From Brachionus manjavacas (lineage: Eukaryota > Rotifera > Eurotatoria > Ploima > Brachionidae): a stretch of 64,000 bases of DNA. Below are positions 10,441 through 22,715 of the stretch, piece after piece. A model generated the notes under the pieces. It ran no database searches, had not been told where the DNA came from, and worked only from the letters and a program-made list of their open reading frames with translations. Numbering within the stretch: position 1 is the first letter of the stretch; every line of letters begins with the position of its first letter. The translations under genes were made by a program, and so were the position numbers. Location: positions 2,959,501-3,023,500 of the forward strand of contig JAHQIY010000005.1 in NCBI GenBank assembly GCA_019054805.1, read 5' to 3'.

Positions 10441-11220
10441 TTTTTTTCTTATTTTTATTCTCGAAAAAATTAAAATCTTTTCTAGATTGAGTCAATTCTA
10501 TTTTTTTATATATTAATAAAAAAATTTTTTTTATTTTATTTTATATTATGAACTATTGTTGGGTGCTAACCGATCGATTTGAAAGGCGGTTTATGGCGAT
10601 CAGTTAGACTCAAAAAATTATTTTCTTTGATGTGAATAGAATAAGAATAAATTTATTTGAAGAACGATTGTGATTAAATTAATTAATTTGACAGAAATTA
10701 ATTTAAAAAGATTTATTTCCATTAACTAATTTTTATTTTAAAAAAGAGACTTAAAAATTTTTAAAACTTTTTCTATCATTTTATATCTATTATTACCTAA
10801 TTTCACAATAACAATTTTTTTAAAATAAATATAAAGCTTTAGCATTCAAAATCTTATTATTAGTTCATTATGATCATAAAAATTCAAAGTTGATCAAAAA
10901 TTTATGAAAAACGTTTTGCAATTAGTTTTCTATTTTTCGATGATCTTGGTTTTATCTTAGTGTTTTGCTATGATGTAATGTTTTTAAATTATTAATGGCG
11001 TAATTAGGTAATTTTTTTCGATTTGTTTGAGCATTATCAAAGTATAAAAATTAATCTATGAAAATGAAAAAGAATGAAAAAATCTTACAAAAATTTCATA
11101 AATAGAAATGAACAAATTTATAGAGCTTGACTAAAAGAAAAAAGATTTTTAATAAACCTGAATAAATCTAGCCTTTTATTCGTTTAGCTTTCTAAAATTC
11201 AATTCTTGGAAGTGACTGTT
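10441..11220. other. Spacer, nothing recognised
   Basis: A+T-rich DNA. A short G+C-richer patch at 10560-10610 was not identified. Confidence 0.4.
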
Positions 11221-11325
11221 ATGTGGGAAAAATTTGTGAGCGAAATAGACAAATTAAATAATGAAATTGAAAAATTAGAACCGAAACGTAATGAAATTAT
11301 CTTCGCTGTCAATTATGGCAACTGA
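11221..11325 (+). CDS. Possible small ORF, charged helix, unknown
   Basis: ATG at 11221 opens 34 codons starting MWEKFVSEIDKLNNEIEKLE. The heptad-like charged pattern could form a short coiled coil, and codon use is less biased than the flanks. It may be the amino end of a mobile-element protein, because a Cys-rich transposon-type remnant follows 850 bp downstream in the same orientation. It could also be chance. No promoter or splice partner was identified. Confidence 0.2.
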   Translation: MWEKFVSEIDKLNNEIEKLEPKRNEIIFAVNYGN

Positions 11326-11702
11326 TAGATGTCTGTAAGATCGAATGCCGAATTCATAAAAAAATTTATTATTATTAGTATTATTACTTATTTGAATTTA
11401 AATTAAATTTAAATTTAACGCCCCATAGGCACAAAATAAAAAAATACTATTAACAATTTAAAAACTTTGCTTGAATTCTTTATTTTATCCCAGTCTCAGT
11501 TTTCTTATTTTCATATTGATGGTTACAGCTCAGACGCTACCGATGACACTAAATAATACACTCGATCTCTTTAAAACAATTTCTTTTGAAGAAGGCAATA
11601 ATTTCATGATAAAAATTCCCATTTGAATTTTTGTCAAAGTGAAAAATATTTACAATGAAGCAACGAAATAAGGATTATACCATAATTAAAGTAAATTACC
11701 GT
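11326..11702. other. Spacer, nothing recognised
   Basis: A+T-rich DNA holding a short (ATT)n stretch near 11370-11385. No gene was seen. Confidence 0.4.
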
Positions 11703-11810
11703 GAATTTTTGCTTTAGGTATTTTACGGTAATTTACGTTAATTACGGTAAATTTTTGTAAAATTAGGGAAATTAACGTAAAATATGGTAAAACACCTAAA
11801 TCAAAAATTC
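11703..11810. repeat. Foldback element with 40-bp arms
   Basis: The left arm 11703-11742 and the reverse complement of 11771-11810 agree at about 35 of 40 positions; both begin GAATTTTTG and end TTACGTTAAT. The loop is 28 bp and also contains ACGGTAA-type repeats. This is a small hairpin-forming element of MITE type. No target duplication was recognised. Confidence 0.7.
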
Positions 11811-12165
11811 AAAAATCATCTTAGCATCACTGTAAAAGTTTAAATTACTACATCACAATATGCATTAATATATTCAGCAGCGGGGGGCTGATAGACATAT
11901 ACCATGTGGATGTCATGTTTTAAGTTTTAGTAATTTAAAACATGAAACCTGTTTATTGTAGACAAGATTATGTTTACGATCAAATTTACGTAAAATTATG
12001 ATGACGTATTGTATATTATTTTGGTACTTATCTATTATACAGATTTTGAAAAAAAAATTTTGTAAAATTAAAAATTTTAGATCAATTTTTTTTTAGACTT
12101 TACCCCAGTTATTATTGCCAGATTAGGGACTTTTTGTTTGAGTTTCACAGAAAAAGAATTTTAAC
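11811..12165. other. Spacer, nothing recognised
   Basis: No coding pattern was seen. A run of G at 11882-11887 in an otherwise A+T-rich context has no identified role. Confidence 0.35.
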
Positions 12166-12449
12166 ATGTTTCATATCCGTAACGAATATTTGGATATTAC
12201 GATTGAAAGAAGTTTACGTGAAATAAATACTCCAAATTTCGTTACTGGGGGTCAAGGATTCCTTAGGTGTAATTGAACAGGAAAATGTGAAAAAAATTGT
12301 AAATGTAAACAAAACGGAGTTTTTTGTAATTCAAGATGTCATAAAGAGGTCGTTGATGTTCAATATAAAAGACAATTTAATAAAAAACAATATAAAATTA
12401 AAAAAAATTTCAATTTATTAATTAATTTTTTTGTTTTTAATTGTTTTTA
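12166..12449 (+). pseudogene. Transposon-type Cys-rich (CXC-like) C-terminal domain remnant
   Basis: ATG at 12166 opens a frame reading MFHIRNEYLDITIERSLREI, with a stop at 12274. The same frame then resumes with TGKCEKNCKCKQNGVFCNSR followed by CH. The pattern C-N-x-TGKC-x3-C-x-C-x6-C-x3-CH closely resembles the cysteine-rich tail found on integrase/transposase-type proteins in animal genomes. It would bind zinc. The stop falls between the first cysteine and TGKC, so the protein is interrupted. No integrase core was found upstream, so this is a fragment. Confidence 0.55.
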
Positions 12450-13091
12450 ATTTTGGATTTTTTTTGACTATTTTTTTTTATAGAGATTTTACACAAATTC
12501 ACAAATTCAAATTTAAATTCTGGTCAAATAATTGGAACAAATTAGTACTGTAGATAAAAGCTGATTTTTGAAAACATATTTAAAATTTAAAAATTTAAAT
12601 ATTATTTAATAAATTACTTAAGAAGTTATTTAATTTTAATATAAGCTTTAATTTACAAAAAAATGACTCATTTCTAACTTTGTAAGAAATAACCGGCAAA
12701 GAGGGTTAATGAACAAAAAACCTTTAAAATTTTCTTTTCAAAATTAACTAATAGCTTTATCAAGAATAACTTTTTTTAAGAGTTCAGAGTTCAAAGTATG
12801 TGCTTTCGATATCTCCAATTTTAGAAATTTAATGAAAAAAATTGACAAATCAAATCTTTAATTATCATCATTATTCCCTTTTTAATTTAAAATTTAAAAA
12901 ATAAAAAAACATGCTTTATTCCCTTTTTTATCATAAATGATTAACTGGTAAGTTAGGAAAATAAAAATTTTCTAAATTTTGATGTAAAATAATTTAAATT
13001 TTTAACATGATAAAGGATAAATAGTGAGAATTTCGAAATTTTTTTGGTATCTAAATTTTTAGACGTTCTCAACTCAAAAATATTCAGAAAA
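12450..13091. other. Spacer upstream of the GTPase gene
   Basis: A+T-rich DNA. It presumably contains the promoter and 5' UTR of the GTPase. A possible splice acceptor TTTTTAG lies just before 13063. Confidence 0.35.
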
Positions 13092-15456
13092 ATGAACACT
13101 TCAAATATTGAAAAAGACTATGAAACTTTCATTGACCAAGCAAGTAAAAACTTGAATGAATGGAACAGTCGATGCTCGAATTATTTATCAATAATTGATG
13201 ATTTAATAGATAGTGAAAATGAGAACCAGCTAAAAGATTTCAAATCAGCCTTGAATCAGTTCGTTTCACAAGCAAAATTCTAGTGGAAAAATTAGGAAAA
13301 AGAGACTTTGAGATTGGTGTTATTGGTAAAGAAAAAGCTGGAAAAACAGCCATGATCAACAGTTGGCTTCAGATTGACTTGCTTCCATCTAAGGAAGAGC
13401 GTTGTACCTACACAACGATTGAAATCCGCTCTTGTAATTCCGAAGAAGAGCAAAAATACAGAATAGAATATTTATCAAGTGACGAATTTCAAAATCACAC
13501 TAATCAAATAACTCAACTAATTAAAAAAATAATGGTGAAAAATCAGATCAACCAAACGAAAAATCTATAGACTCAAGCTTGGAACTTCTAAAAGAAGAAT
13601 TAAACGACATTCAAAAGTATGAAGAAGTTTCCAAAGAATTCTTAAACTTACCCCCAGAAGAGCATAAATATCACAATAAAGAAGAAATGAGTGAAAGACT
13701 TAAAAAAGCAATAGCATCCCCGGAAGAAGCACGTGCAGTTAAGAAAGTTATTTTATGGAACAAAAATCTTACCAGTAAAAGAAATGTAACGCTATATGAT
13801 GTTCCAGGATATGACTCACCGACCTTATTGCACAAACAACAGACACATGAAAAAGCGAGTAAGGTTGACGAAGTAATTTTTGTCAAAAGGTTCGATACAC
13901 CTTCTCTAACTGAACCGGAAATAAACATGCTTCAAATAGTTGACTCAAACGATAAAGCGTTTGAGCTAAAGGATAAAATAATAGTTGCCCTAAGTCATTG
14001 TGATGTTGCTCTCACCAAGAATCATTTTGAAGAATTGCTGGATAAACATAATGAAAAATGGCGTGAAATCGGAGTTCCTAGTGACAGAATTATTCCGATT
14101 TGCTCTGCTTTATCGGAAAAAAAAGAATCTGAAAGGTTTAAAAGTATCAATAGTCGTCTAAAAAATATTGGAATAGACGATGGCTTTAACAGCCTAAAGG
14201 AATGTGTTGAAAATTTTATCTTAAACATGAGGTATTTTAAGCTTAAAAATAAATATGAAAATGAAGCAAATTTATACGGATCGGTAACTGAAAAAGTTTA
14301 CAATATTGGTATTCAAAAGATTCCATTGAATATTTCTGAGGAAGAATTGAAAGAGAAGGCGCTGGATGAGCAGAAAAAAATTTAGACCAATGGTGGGCTA
14401 AAACTTGGATGGACATACTTGAAAGATTTGAGATTTTTTTCCAGACTAAAATTTATTTAAAAAAATATCCTGATGATCTAGGAAAAACAAACCAGTTTTT
14501 TAGTGAGTTTAGAGAAAATTATAAAAAAATGGTCGATGACTTGCTTTCCAAAGTGAACTCGATGAAGAAAAAAAGACGAGATAATTTTCCAAAGACTAGG
14601 GAGAGGTCAGGGAAATGTTTCGGCAAATGAAGGACACTTCGAGATAAGAAAAGAATTGACGCAGGAAGTTTACAATGCAATTCACGATATTCCGCCAATT
14701 TTGTCTCGAATAATGTTCGATGCCATAACAGAAATTTTGGGAGAATTGTGGGGAATCAAGCAAATCAGAGAGGAAATCATTAATGATGGACCCCAAAGCA
14801 GTGCAATCATGTTGAAAGAGAGAATTGAGGCATTGATTCTGAGGTTCGCCAGACCAGCGATTGATTTGTTTTTGTCTTATCCACGCTATGATAATAGAGA
14901 TAAAACAATGAGCTTATACAAACAAGAAATATCAATTTTAGATATGTATTTTTTCGATGAAGAATCAGGCTGCTTTAAAATGAAAGGATTAAAAAATTTT
15001 TTAGCTAATGGAATTTTTTCAGAAGCAAACCCTGATATTTTAGATTTTGATTTATCAAAATTAAATTTTTCACAAATGACAAAAAATATTGATGAAATAC
15101 TTGAAGAAATAAATCAAGATATAAGCCAGTTTATCAATTATATGAAAAATAGTGTATACTATGCATCTGGCCTTGAGTCTTTTTTCAAACAAGAATTGGA
15201 TAAGGTGGCATTAAAATTTAGAATCAAAGAAAATGAACAGCGTTTATGGCAGACATGTGTAATGAGAGAAATAGAAAAAGGAAATAGTGATATAACTTTT
15301 AGAAAATTCGACACCTTTATTGAGAAAGAAAAATTATTAATTGAAAAATTTAAGAAAATTCAAGAATTTCACTCAAATAATAATTATCACAATTCATTTT
15401 TTTTATTTAAAATAAGAGCGAAATTCAATTTAATTTTTTTAATCTTTAAAATATAG
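13092..15456 (+). CDS. Dynamin-superfamily-like large GTPase, frame broken four times
   Basis: Consecutive frames encode one protein of about 790 residues. It starts at ATG 13092 (MNTSNIEKDYETFIDQASKN). The G domain has a P-loop GKEKAGKT (13325-13348), a threonine-containing G2 region (CTYTTIEI, near 13410-13430), the G3 box DVPG (13798-13809) and a divergent G4 SHCD (13993-14004) where TKxD or NKxD is usual. A long helical C-terminal part follows to 15456, as in dynamin-like or guanylate-binding proteins. Frames change near 13275, 13530, 14378 and 14570, each time at a run of four to seven A, and reading resumes without lost residues. This suggests homopolymer errors in the assembly; a young pseudogene is the alternative. 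Poly(A) signal at 15486-15491. A role in membrane remodelling or cell-autonomous defence is possible but not shown. Confidence 0.75.
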
Positions 15457-15491
15457 TCTTTTCATTTAAATTTATTTATTTTTCAAATAAA

Positions 15492-18400
15492 ATATATATT
15501 AAATAAATAGTTTTTTTTAACCTTTGCGGAAATATTGAAAGAACTAGAGTAAAATTTGAATGTGAAAAAATCGTTTAAATAAAAATCAAAAAAGCTAAAA
15601 CATTATCGTAAATATTTTAAAATCAAATACTTTAGAAAACTTAACTAAAATTGATCGTACAAATAGTCTGTCGCTAAAATTTACTTGACTTAAGACTTGT
15701 GACTTAAAAAAAACTAACTAAAATAATTTGTTCTCAGGAAAATTCAATAAAACTTTTTCTCTATATTTTTTAGAATATAAAAAAAATAAATCACTAAAGT
15801 ATCTGATGAACATTAAAAAATTTAAAAATTAAAAAAGAAACAAAATTTTCATCAGCAAAAATTTGATAATCAAAATTATATTTTTTTAATTAATTTAAAT
15901 TATTTAATTATGAGTATTTAATTTATTCGACCAGACAAGAAATCCCATTAAAGCATAATTTTTTTTGAAGAAAAGTAACTATGCTCTTTTTAAAAGTCCA
16001 ACAAGTGCTAGAGATAAATTGTAAAACTTTTTGCAATTAAAAAAAAACAAAGAATAATACTCTCAAGCAAATTAAAAGCTTACGGATTAAGATTTTTTGA
16101 ATTATTTAAAGCGGCTTGTCCAGGGATTTGAAAATAGCTTAATTTGTAAAAACAAAAAGTGATTTAACCCAGCCATAATTTAATTAAAGAAATACACCTG
16201 ACAAAAAACTAACAATTCTCAAAATTTTATTTTTTTTTAAATTTCATCACATGAAATTAAAAAATATTTTCAAATCTCATTATCTTTTAGATATCAATAA
16301 ATAATCGATTTAATTAGAATCATTTTATTTGGTAAATAGTCGAGCTTTTTGAATCTAAAACAAATAGAACATATAAACTATCTAAATGCTTAAGTTTAAT
16401 TTTTCGAGTGCTTTTCGTGATTTAGAAAAAAATTTACGATAAGAAAATTTATTTCAACTTTTATTTCCTTCAAAGAAAAAAACACTCAGTCTGGTCATGA
16501 AAATATCTGATCTCTTATTGTGTGGCTAAATTATCGATATTATTTTTTAAGATAAATCCATAAAGAGAAAATAACAATCTCATGGTCAAATTTTTTTATC
16601 AAGAAAAGACAATCCACTCTAAGAATATCTTTTTCTCAAATTATTTAAATTTCAAATAAAGATTTTAAAAACTTATTTTAACTCAATAAATAACAATTTA
16701 ATTTAGAATATTCAATTTTATGTGTTTAATATTGTTTACGGTTCATTCTGGGTTTAAATTTCTTTATAATAATAGTCATTAAAGATATTTTTTCATATCT
16801 AAAATTTCTATATCTGGATAGAACTAGTAAACTTGTTTTCAAGAGTGAAAATGACAACAGAACATATCCGAATATTCAAATATCAATATTAAAATCAAAT
16901 TCAGGATAAATAAATTTAAACTATTTTCAATAAAAGAAAATTTCTGGTATTTGAGCTTTTAAATATCAATTGATTTTTGGGACTTTTACGATTATTGCTT
17001 GATCGGTCAAATAAATAAAAAGGTAATAAAATAAAATGTTATTTGAATTGTGTCAAAGTTTTGGTATTCTTCTGCTTTCTGAAATCAGTCAAGCCTAGAG
17101 TAAATTCTATCAAATATCTCGTTATTAATGACTTAAAGAAATAGAATAAATAATTTAAAATCGATCGAGCGAACGAGCGAAAGATCGATTAATCGAGTCC
17201 AAGTCAATGCAGCATTTTAGGAAGTAGTTATTTACAAATTTAGTTTCGATACGTTCACATGAATTTTGCTAAAAGCCTTGCGAGTTAATTAATCATATCG
17301 TCCTAGATATATCTTCGTAACATACATGAGATTTTAATAATAGCAATTTTTTTCCGGAAAAGAATACTTTACGTGAACAAAATTTCATTAATTAGCAAAA
17401 TTTTAGTCCTTGAAAAACTAATTTATGTTTAAAAGCCAAAATAGCAAAGATCTGCAATCAATTTTCAAAAAAATAAACTCTAAATTTTAGATAAACCAAC
17501 TTAATTGCAAGATAGTGTAAAAGCAATCGAGTAAGCTCCAAGTTTTAAAAAAAATTTGAAATTTTCTCATCTTTGACCATTTTCAAGAGCAAACGTGTTT
17601 TCTTGCTTTGTCAAAACATTTTAAAGTAGATTTCAATAATTTGTTTAAATCCTGGCCCAAAATAAAAATATTGATAGGTAAAACATTTAATCTTTTCTAT
17701 CAATAATTTGTATTTTGCAAATCCTGGACTCTAGGAGGTTAAAAGAATTAATTGTAATCCATTAAATAAATTATTTTTGTAATTTATCTCTAATAAACAC
17801 TTCGATTTTCGGTTAAATCAAAGCCTATTTTCAAAGTTTTAATTAAGATAATTTTTGAAAATTTTTCATTTTAAAGAGATAAAATAAATTTATAGCTTTT
17901 CAATTCAATTTAAGATAAATGTTATTATGTAAATGAAAATTAAATTTAATTTGAACAATTGATTTATATTTATTCAATTGTAAATTTTAATAATATAAAT
18001 TGAAATTTTTCTTTTAAAATTTTTTCTATGAATATTTTCTTTGAATATTTTTTTTTGTAATTTCTATGAATATTATCTATAGTAAACAAAAATTGAGCCC
18101 TAGTTAAGTTAGAGGTGTAGAACCGTAGACATATATTAAACCAAAGCTTTAATCAACAATAAAAAATTGTTTTACTTCTGATAAATACGACTGGAAAGGA
18201 TGCTGACAATAATGCAAAACTCATAAAATGGGCGTCTATGGATTATGATTGACTTTTCCGGGTTTTTAATGGAGCGATTAAAAATCTAGTTATTTTTTTT
18301 ATTAAATTTTATTAAATCTTATGTCAAACAAAAACTATTTGATCCGAGTATCAATCAAATAAACGTATTCTAATTAAGAAAAAAGTTTAGATAAGTGGAC

Positions 18401-20734
18401 AATGAAGAGGGCGACAACAAATATGTCAAATGCTATTGATAGATTATTTGAGAGTCTATTTTAAGCAAATTATAGACAATCATGTCTAAATAAGTCACGG
18501 GTCATTTGAATATTTATGAATTGAATTTATATTTTTGTTTTAATTTTAAAAGTTTGGTAATTTTAAGTATTTTATGAAATTAAAAGTGAGTCAAAGGCTT
18601 TTCTTAGCCTTTCTACATGCTTGATTATTCTGCTAAATTAATCGATTAAAAGCTTTAGAGTTATTTGTTTTGATACTCAGTGTTCAACTTCCTTTATTTA
18701 TCTTCAGACGGTATTTTAATGCCTCTTAAAGCGAAAATATTTTATAAAAACAAATTTTTTATAAATGGTTTACTTTAAAAGATGGAAAGGGGCATTTGCA
18801 TTTATTAGTCGGTTTTATTAAGCAAAGTTATTTGTAGAATTCTATAAAAAAGTGTTTTTTTTTTCTAAGGCTTAGCCATAAGAGCCCCACTTCTTATCTC
18901 TAATTAACAAGTAAAAATTTTCTATGTAATGCTCATTCTTATCTAAATCAACCTTATATTTAATCAAGAGCTTGTAAAAGGAAGAACAGTACTCTAAGTA
19001 TCAATTCAATTTAGTTATTACGGATGAGAGCAAACAAATGAACTGTGGACCAAGTGTTTAAGTAAATTTTCTATTCAAACAAATAATTCAAAATTATTTT
19101 TAAATAAAATTACATAATTTAAATAATAATTTTGTTTAATCTTTTCAATAAGATTTGTTTAAAATAGAAAAGTCAAAAAGATCTAGGTGTCTATTTCATG
19201 TCAAAAGGGCTATTTAAACCTTTGTCCAATATTGTCCGAAACAATTTTGACAGATTAATTAACTTATATTAATTCATTTCTTTAATTTTTATAATTTTTT
19301 CAGTATTCACAAAACCCATTTTAAAATTATTTAAAATTTTTTTATTTTTTTTTAAATAAATTTATTCAAAAACTAATAAAATGAATTTTGCCAACAAAAT
19401 CTCAAAATAGTTCGATAATCATATTTTATATTAAAATAATCAAGCTTTGAGTTGAAAAACAAAAGTTAATGTTCTCAGCCAGCGATTCACTACATGGGTC
19501 CAAATAGCATAGGCAAACGGTAAAAAGTGCATTTAGTATAAAGATTTGGAATCAAGTTTTTAGAAGCGTGTCCTTGGTTTTGTTTATTTTTTAATTGGAA
19601 CGAAACTAATTAGAACTAGGAGAAAAAAAAAGATAACAAGAAAAGCAAATATTTATAAATGTGCATTTAAAATAATTAACAACTAGTCGAGCTGAGCCAA
19701 CTTTCGAATAAGTAAGTTATGAGAGCCTTGATATCGAAAAGCAGGATTTGTTTTTGTTTGCTAAATAGTTTTCGAGTTGAATTGTACATACAGAGCAAAT
19801 CAATGAAGTACAATTAGGGTTCAATAAGCACATCGATCATATACATCTCTTGATGTATTTAACTAATGATTTATTCAAACTAATATTTACTTTAAATTCA
19901 AACTGGTTCAATTTTTAATATTTATTTTATCATGCTTTGTTGATTTCTTAATAGAAACCCTATTCAAGAGATATTTTGACGAGAAATTCTTATATGAATA
20001 CTTTGAAATTAAGCTGAATTAAAAGCAGAGATTCAAGGCCAAAACAGGCTCTTTAGCTTGCTTGTTTCTGCTTACTGGAGATATTTATCTCTATTTTGTT
20101 TCCAATTGTAATTAAATCAATTCGTTTTCGCCTTGATATATTCAACTATCAAGCTTACAAAAAGTTTATCTTTTATTTATTACCAAGTCATTGAAATAAT
20201 AAAAATTACTCTTCGTTTCTCTATCTGACTCATTTTGTTCTAATTATTTTAGTTTGTTTAGTTTCGAGTGTTTTTTTGTTATGACTTAATTTGTACAATA
20301 AATACTCTTTTGGGTGAAAATTTAGGACGAATATCATCCAAAAGCTGGAATTGTGCTCAAAGATTGTACTTTGGTAGAATTTTCCTACAGCAAATTGTTT
20401 TTTATTTAATATTTATATTCATTCTTAGAAACCAATTTAATATTTTTCGCTTGACTAAGCATGTGGTACCCACTTTAAAAAAACTAATTTAATCAGAGTT
20501 GCGAAATTAAGTTCAATTTGGACAGTAAAATATTAAATTTGTTAAAAGGAATATCAAAAAATATGACAAAATATCTATTTATATTTTTCCGAAAAAGAAA
20601 AAAGTCGTGTTTAGATTAAATTTTATTAAAAATTAGATTTTATTTAATATTTGTTAAAAGATAGTCATAGATTTTTGAAAACAATACTGTATATAATATA
20701 ATCCTATTTAAAAAAACTAATAATAACATAAGTA
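15492..20734. other. Gene desert, left part
   Basis: About 5.2 kb of A+T-rich DNA. No ORF with protein-like composition, no RNA gene and no clear transposon end was seen. Short AAGTC/GACTT motifs cluster at 15684-15705. It could be intergenic or part of a long intron. Confidence 0.5.
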
Positions 20735-20836
20735 TAAATAATAATAATAATATAAGTTACAACAAGCTAGTAAGCTAGACTTGCGAAGATGGGAAACAGT
20801 AGGATTCCATCTATGGTAACTGTGGTATGTACACTT
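20735..20836 (-). mobile_element. Short 5'-truncated LINE 3' end with ATT tail
   Basis: This stretch is almost identical to 41485-41585: the shared words include AAGTTACAACAAGCTAG, CTTGCGAAGATG and CCATCTATGGTAACTGTGG. On the minus strand it is a LINE 3' UTR ending in a (TTA)n tail (20735-20753 on the plus strand). Only about 85 bp of the element remain, as expected for a strongly 5'-truncated insertion. The similarity to the longer copy indicates recent activity of the family. Confidence 0.85.
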
Positions 20837-22335
20837 AGTCCGTAAAATTCATTATGTCGGTATATAATTAATTAAAAGATGATAATAATGTTTGAACAGG
20901 AATTCAAATCCATGAATTTGCCAATTCTTTGCCATGAATTGTTGCACAGCCAATATTTTTCCATGGTCCAACATACTAAGTTGAAGATATAAAAAAGTTC
21001 GAAACAATCTTCGACTGGATTTCACAACGTCTATTTTATCCAAAATTAAAAAAAAATAATTTAAATTTATTTCTAAAATCATGAAATAAAAATAAACATT
21101 AAAAAATGTATCAAGATCTATTTTTGTTCGATTTTCTGCTCTAGATGATTTTCAAAAAACTATTAAATTTAAATTTTTATTTTTCAAGTCATTTTTAATT
21201 TAATTATTTCAGAAATGTTTATTTTTTTCAATTTCTCAATTACTTTATCTTCACCTATTGATAGATTAATTCTGAAAAGTACACTTTGTAGCCTTAAAAA
21301 AAGCACATTTAGACCATTTTTGTTTTACCAAGGTATAGAATTAATTTTTCATTGTAACCGAATATTCAAAAAGTTAACTCAAGTGTATAAAGTTTCTATT
21401 TATTCTTCTATTCTTTCATTTATTCATTTATTGGTACCCAAATATTGGGAAGTATGAATATTTAGTAATCAGTCTTAAGAGTGCAAGCACAAGTAGATGT
21501 TTAAATCATTTAAATCTGGTTCAGTTTTGTTTGAGTTAATAATTTACCATTTAAAAGGCTTCACTTAAAGATAAAATTTTTGCTTGGCATTTAGGTCACA
21601 AAATTTTGAATCCGTACAGGATTTTTTTTCAAAATTTTTATTATCAAATTTCAAGATTTGGTAGAAAAAACACTTGGAAATCATTTGTATGAACTGAATT
21701 GTAAATTATCAAATTATTTAAATAGAAGTAATAGAGATAGCTCTCTAATGCCTCAATATTGACCCTTGAGTTAAGTGCTTTTTTTAGATTTTACTTACAT
21801 CATTTTTATCTCAGAGAAGATTAATGATTATTTTTCAAAAGGCTATTCGAAAATATCAAACTAATTTATGACTGAGATATTGACCTAGTCGATAAAAACG
21901 ATGATGATTTAGCTTTTGAGTGTAAGTTGCTTCGTTATCCAATTTTTCGTATTTTGTAAATTCAAGAGATAAGCAAACAAGTATTTTGGTTTAAAGCAAA
22001 CTATTCTTTTTGGTTTAAATGATATTGATTAATTAAAAATGAGCTATTTTGGCTCGGTATTTTTTTTCTATGCCGGGGGTAAGAGATGCCAAACCATGAT
22101 TTTATTAATTTACGCTTATCAACTTCCAATTATATAATTTGTTTCGAATGCAATTATTTCTCAGCCCTAAAAGAACGACTTTTTCGCACCGCTAAAATTT
22201 GAAATTAGATTACGGTTTTTGTTATTATTTAGTGCAAGTAAGAATTGTTTGCTAATTTGAATTAGTTTAATTTTAGATTTGATTAAATATAGAATTAAAA
22301 ATAATTAAATCTTTAAAATTTAATCATTAAGATTA
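20837..22335. other. Gene desert, middle part
   Basis: No supported feature. Short ORFs near 20852-21082 and 21215-21457 have low-complexity composition and no recognisable domain. Confidence 0.5.
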
Positions 22336-22715
22336 ACCTTTACCCAAATTTTAACTAATTTTTAAAGAAGTCTAACCAAGCAAAAATGTTAAAGTAAATT
22401 AGTGTTTTTTATTCTTTAAAATTTTGAATTAAATTAATAATAATATAATCGAAACCAGAAAGGCTTCGGTGTCTTGTCTCTTCTTCTTCTGTTCTCTCTT
22501 CATCTGCTTCTATCCATCGCTAGGGCCCTTAATTCCTCATCTGCGAGTTTGTCTGAACAAAAAGTAAGCATCTTCTTGGTGTCTCTCCTTGCCTGACAAT
22601 GTCGTGTTCAGGCAATGATACCTAAATTTCAACTAATTTTTAAAGAAGTCTAACCAAGCAAAAATGTTAAAGTAAATAATTGTTTTAATTCTTTAAAATT
22701 TTAATTCAATTATAT
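22336..22715 (-). mobile_element. Truncated LINE insertion flanked by ~95-bp direct repeats
   Basis: Two direct repeats of about 95 bp (22336-22430 and 22622-22715) share TTTAAAGAAGTCTAACCAAG and most surrounding bases. Between them lies about 190 bp of higher G+C. On the minus strand this insert reads DKLADEELRALAMDRSR, then a stop where W is usual, in the style of a LINE protein C-terminal A-x-DR-x-W motif. It ends in TTATATTATTAA, a LINE-like tail. The direct repeats are best explained as an unusually long target-site duplication made on insertion. Confidence 0.65.

Noticed and set aside
20268..20492. 74-codon ORF on the plus strand
   Set aside because: Begins without ATG, hydrophobic low-complexity composition, no splice partner or domain.
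21215..21457. 80-codon ORF with ATG
   Set aside because: Composition matches random A+T-rich DNA; no domain or conserved motif is recognised.
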